Assembly: GCA_023404675.1 (NCBI GenBank)
Contig: JAEYAW010000031.1
Span: 310,001 to 374,000 of the forward strand
DNA: 64,000 bases
Reading direction: 5' to 3'
Source: Pseudomonadota bacterium
GTDB taxonomy: Bacteria > Pseudomonadota > Alphaproteobacteria > Rhizobiales > Xanthobacteraceae
The notes beneath the pieces are model-generated. The model saw nothing but the letters and a program-made list of their open reading frames with translations. It was not told the DNA's origin and made no database searches. Below are positions 63,000-64,000 of this stretch, piece after piece. Both the position numbers and the translations under genes were made by a program. Each line of letters starts with the position of its first letter. Positions within the stretch are counted from its first letter, which is position 1.

Positions 63000-64000
63000 G
63001 CCGCATTCCGAATTTTTCCACCATCACCTTCGACGCGGCCGCCGTGCCGCCCACCGGCGGCAGCGCCGAGCCATGGCAGACTCCGGAAGGCATCGCGGTG
63101 AAGCCGGTCTACGGCGAGGCCGACCGCGCAGGCATCGATTTCCTCGACACCTGGCCCGGCACGCCGCCCTACCTGCGCGGCCCCTACCCGACCATGTATG
63201 TCAACCAGCCCTGGACCGTGCGGCAATACGCCGGCTTCTCGACGGCCGAGGATTCCAACGCCTTCTACCGCCGCAACCTCGCGGCCGGGCAGAAGGGCCT
63301 GTCGGTGGCGTTCGATCTCGCCACCCATCGCGGCTACGACTCCGATAACCCGCGCGTCGCGGGCGACGTCGGCATGGCGGGTGTCGCCATCGATTCGATC
63401 TACGACATGCGCACGCTGTTCGCCGGCATCCCGCTCGACCAGATGAGCGTGTCGATGACCATGAACGGCGCAGTGCTGCCGATCCTCGCGCTCTATGTGG
63501 TTGCCGCCGAGGAACAGGGCGTGCCGCCGGAGAAGCTGTCCGGGACCATCCAGAACGACATCCTCAAGGAGTTCATGGTCCGCAACACCTACATCTATCC
63601 GCCGACGCCCTCGATGCGGATCATCTCGGACATCTTCGCCTTCACCTCGCAGAAGATGCCGAAGTTCAACTCGATCTCGATCTCCGGCTATCACATGCAG
63701 GAGGCGGGCGCGACGCAGGATCTCGAACTCGCCTATACGCTGGCCGATGGCGTCGAATATGTGCGCGCAGGCATCGCGGCCGGGCTCGACATCGACAAGT
63801 TCGCCCCGCGCCTGTCGTTCTTCTGGGCGATCGGCATGAACTTTTTCATGGAAGTCGCCAAGATGCGCGCGGCGCGCCTGCTGTGGGCCAAGCTGATCAA
63901 GCCGTTCAATCCGAAGGACGTGCGCTCGCTGTCACTGCGCACCCACTCGCAGACGTCCGGCTGGTCGCTCACCGCGCAGGACGTGTTCAACAACGTCTCG
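62996..64000 (+). CDS. mutB: Methylmalonyl-CoA mutase, large (alpha) subunit, 5' part
   Basis: An open frame of 335 residues that continues past the end of the window. It starts with ATG overlapping the MutA stop (ATGA). Strong matches to the large subunit: PYLRGPYPTMYVNQPWTVRQ, GLSVAFDLATHRGYDSDNPR, VSMTMNGAVLPILA, and TPSMRIISDIFAF, ending in RTHSQTSGWSLTAQD. The cobalamin-binding C-terminal domain lies beyond the window. Together with mutA it forms the heterodimeric enzyme. Confidence 0.97.
   Translation, partial: MSRIPNFSTITFDAAAVPPTGGSAEPWQTPEGIAVKPVYGEADRAGIDFLDTWPGTPPYLRGPYPTMYVNQPWTVRQYAGFSTAEDSNAFYRRNLAAGQKGLSVAFDLATHRGYDSDNPRVAGDVGMAGVAIDSIYDMRTLFAGIPLDQMSVSMTMNGAVLPILALYVVAAEEQGVPPEKLSGTIQNDILKEFMVRNTYIYPPTPSMRIISDIFAFTSQKMPKFNSISISGYHMQEAGATQDLELAYTLADGVEYVRAGIAAGLDIDKFAPRLSFFWAIGMNFFMEVAKMRAARLLWAKLIKPFNPKDVRSLSLRTHSQTSGWSLTAQDVFNNVS

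Noticed and set aside
1..64000. CRISPR arrays, rRNA operons, transposases and integrases
   Set aside because: I looked for regular direct repeats with spacers, rRNA signatures and DDE or tyrosine-recombinase motifs and saw none in this window.

Overview
The window is high-GC chromosomal DNA from an alphaproteobacterium, most likely the Bradyrhizobium/Rhodopseudomonas/Afipia group (Nitrobacteraceae). The main clues are an RpoH-type sigma-32, an MbfA ferritin-VIT protein preceded by an Irr-type iron control element, a palindromic repeat built from CACCTCAGG/TTCGAGGC modules of a kind I recall from these genomes, and many Liv-type and NitT/TauT-type ABC transporters. The species call is inference; no rRNA is present.

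Region 1 (1-6.1 kb, all minus strand): phospholipid methyltransferase-like protein, short-chain dehydrogenase, MRJP/SMP-30-like beta-propeller, AraC regulator with a second SDR, DedA-family protein and a DUF2147 protein.

Region 2 (6.3-18.1 kb) is sulfur/organosulfur-flavoured: a frameshifted remnant of a substrate-binding protein, a complete NitT/TauT (sulfonate-type) ABC transporter with a TPR protein, a divergent solute-binding-like protein plus di-heme cytochrome c peroxidase, an orphan MetQ-like protein, an SfnB-type flavin dehydrogenase, an unassigned 434-residue protein, a YdhR-like protein, and a decayed Liv operon in which one deletion fuses the start of the binding-protein gene to the end of livG.

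Region 3 (18.2-20.7 kb) is a small decayed island between a truncated dienelactone hydrolase gene and tRNA-Glu(CTC). It holds a broken gene, a 38-residue ORF, an XRE regulator with twin operators, an HNH endonuclease with two frameshifts and a broken secreted-protein gene.

Region 4 (21.0-37.5 kb) is catabolic and transport-rich: a periplasmic binding protein / atypical DAACS carrier / Asp-Glu racemase operon; a biuret-hydrolase-like cysteine hydrolase with an NCS2-type permease; a TetR-led Liv ABC operon; a HutI-like amidohydrolase with a metallo-beta-lactamase-fold hydrolase; a LysR regulator; and an aminotransferase with an AEC transporter. The last groups may form one nitrogen-compound utilisation locus.

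Region 5 (37.5-50.1 kb) is mostly core: rluD, rpoH with a strong terminator, a proline-rich membrane protein, purA, tandem EamA exporters, a phytase-like esterase, mbfA with its ICE box, and an acyl-CoA synthetase.

Region 6 (50.3-64 kb): M20 peptidase, an AlgX/J-AlgI-AlgX/J-like polysaccharide O-acetylation cassette, a HerA-type ATPase, two small conserved proteins, the folate genes folP-folB-folK, and a methylmalonyl-CoA mutase pair whose large subunit runs off the end.
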